Assembly (NCBI GenBank): GCA_019752535.1
Contig: JAIEMA010000003.1
Location: 1 to 64,000, forward strand
Reading direction: 5' to 3'
DNA length: 64,000 nucleotides
Source of the DNA: Bacteriovoracaceae bacterium
Lineage (GTDB): Bacteria; Bdellovibrionota; Bacteriovoracia; Bacteriovoracales; Bacteriovoracaceae
In this document: positions 63,460 to 64,000 of the stretch, piece after piece
How the letters are laid out: the number at the start of each line of letters is the position of its first letter
Numbering within the stretch: the stretch's first letter is position 1
The notes under the pieces: generated by a model
The model's database searches: none
The model's input: the letters and a program-made list of their open reading frames with translations, nothing else
What the model was told of the DNA's origin: nothing
Made by a program: the position numbers and the translations under genes

Positions 63460-64000
63460 CATTTCATCGGCAATAAAATCTATAAAAGTTCTTAGTTTTG
63501 TAGATATAAATCTCTGGCTTGGATAAATTAAGTGAATAGGTATCTCAACGGAGTGCCATTGATTGAGTACAGGCTTCAGTTCTCCATTCTTCAGCGCCTC
63601 TGTCACTAAAAAACGAGGCATGAAGGCCACACCTGATCCACGAATAGCCGCCATTTCAATGACCCAATAATTATTCGAAACAATTTTAGGTTCGATGGAA
63701 ATTTTTTCGAATTTATCTCCATTCACAAGTTTCCACTCATTTCTCTGGCCAGCTCTTGAGAAGGCAAGCTTCGGGAGTGATCCTAAATCAGAAATCTTTT
63801 TTATGGCGGAATTCGTTTTAAGAAATTCTGGAGAAGCGAAAAGACCATAGGAGAATGATCCGATCTTTCTGCAGTTTAGGGATGAATCATCGAGAGGACC
63901 AATTCGAATTCCTACATCAAAACCTTCATAGGCGAGATCTACGTATCGGCCAGTTAAATCAATTTCGATATTAATTTTAGGATAAAGTTTTTGAAATTTT
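63439..64000 (-). CDS. LysR-family regulator, partial (C-terminal part)
   Basis: The frame runs off the right edge; only the substrate-binding domain is visible (FDVGIRIGPLDDSSLNCRKIGSF, LFASPEFLKTNSAIKKISDL, EWKLVNGDKF, GVAFMPRFLVTEAL). Similar in pattern to the LysR genes at 37779 and 51622. The DNA-binding half is outside the window. Confidence 0.88.
   Translation of the reverse strand, partial: KFQKLYPKINIEIDLTGRYVDLAYEGFDVGIRIGPLDDSSLNCRKIGSFSYGLFASPEFLKTNSAIKKISDLGSLPKLAFSRAGQRNEWKLVNGDKFEKISIEPKIVSNNYWVIEMAAIRGSGVAFMPRFLVTEALKNGELKPVLNQWHSVEIPIHLIYPSQRFISTKLRTFIDFIADEMKKGQHT

Overview
The window looks like a chromosome segment of a Bdellovibrionota-type bacterium. Bacteriovorax or Peredibacter relatives are the best guess, from the low-to-moderate GC, many secreted or lipobox proteins of unknown type, several LysR regulators and a sigma-54 regulator. 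This assignment is an inference; no rRNA or intact tRNA is present to settle it. About 1-35.4 kb is integrated mobile DNA and about 35.5-64 kb is host chromosome, with a small toxin-antitoxin and nuclease island at about 42.4-50.9 kb.

Region A (1-14.8 kb) is an integrative conjugative element. A divergent NtrC-type response regulator (1-1005) faces a long operon. The operon starts at a near-consensus -24/-12 promoter and four tiny ORFs, then encodes a compact type IV secretion system: lipoprotein, VirB2, VirB3, VirB4, VirB5, VirB6, VirB8/TraE-like, VirB9, VirB10, a VirB7/TraV-like lipoprotein and VirD4. A restriction-endonuclease-fold (MOBC/TraX-like) candidate relaxase, a nested inverted repeat that could be oriT, an AT-hook protein, SSB, an excisionase and a tyrosine integrase follow. 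No VirB11 was found.

Region B (14.8-35.4 kb) is an accessory island ending in a second excisionase-integrase pair. It carries a Fic protein, a membrane GAF-like protein, a NERD nuclease, DUF2971, ASCH and HTH proteins, an XRE-led minus-strand operon containing an A9 slippery site, and a serine recombinase. After these come a D12 adenine methylase, a PD-(D/E)XK restriction-type protein, a UvrD-like helicase fused to a RecB-like nuclease, small partners, a DUF559-type nuclease, and an RX4H (HEPN-like) protein beyond the integrase. A dispersed palindromic repeat (GGTTCTACGTAGAGATT and variants) sits at the borders of many of these transcription units. The region looks like a modular defence-gene array, and it is the strongest candidate here for something undescribed.

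Region C (35.5-64 kb) holds host metabolism and tRNA-modification genes: VOC, pirin, GST, quinone oxidoreductase, a Tgt fused to an MnmC-like methyltransferase, TruA, CBS proteins and an outer-membrane barrel. Its small island carries a methyltransferase-HNH fusion, an ORF6N gene plus ORF6N fragments with large coding palindromes, an AbiE-like pair, BrnTA and another toxin-antitoxin pair. Several small operons here have operators laid directly over -35/-10 elements and apparently leaderless starts.
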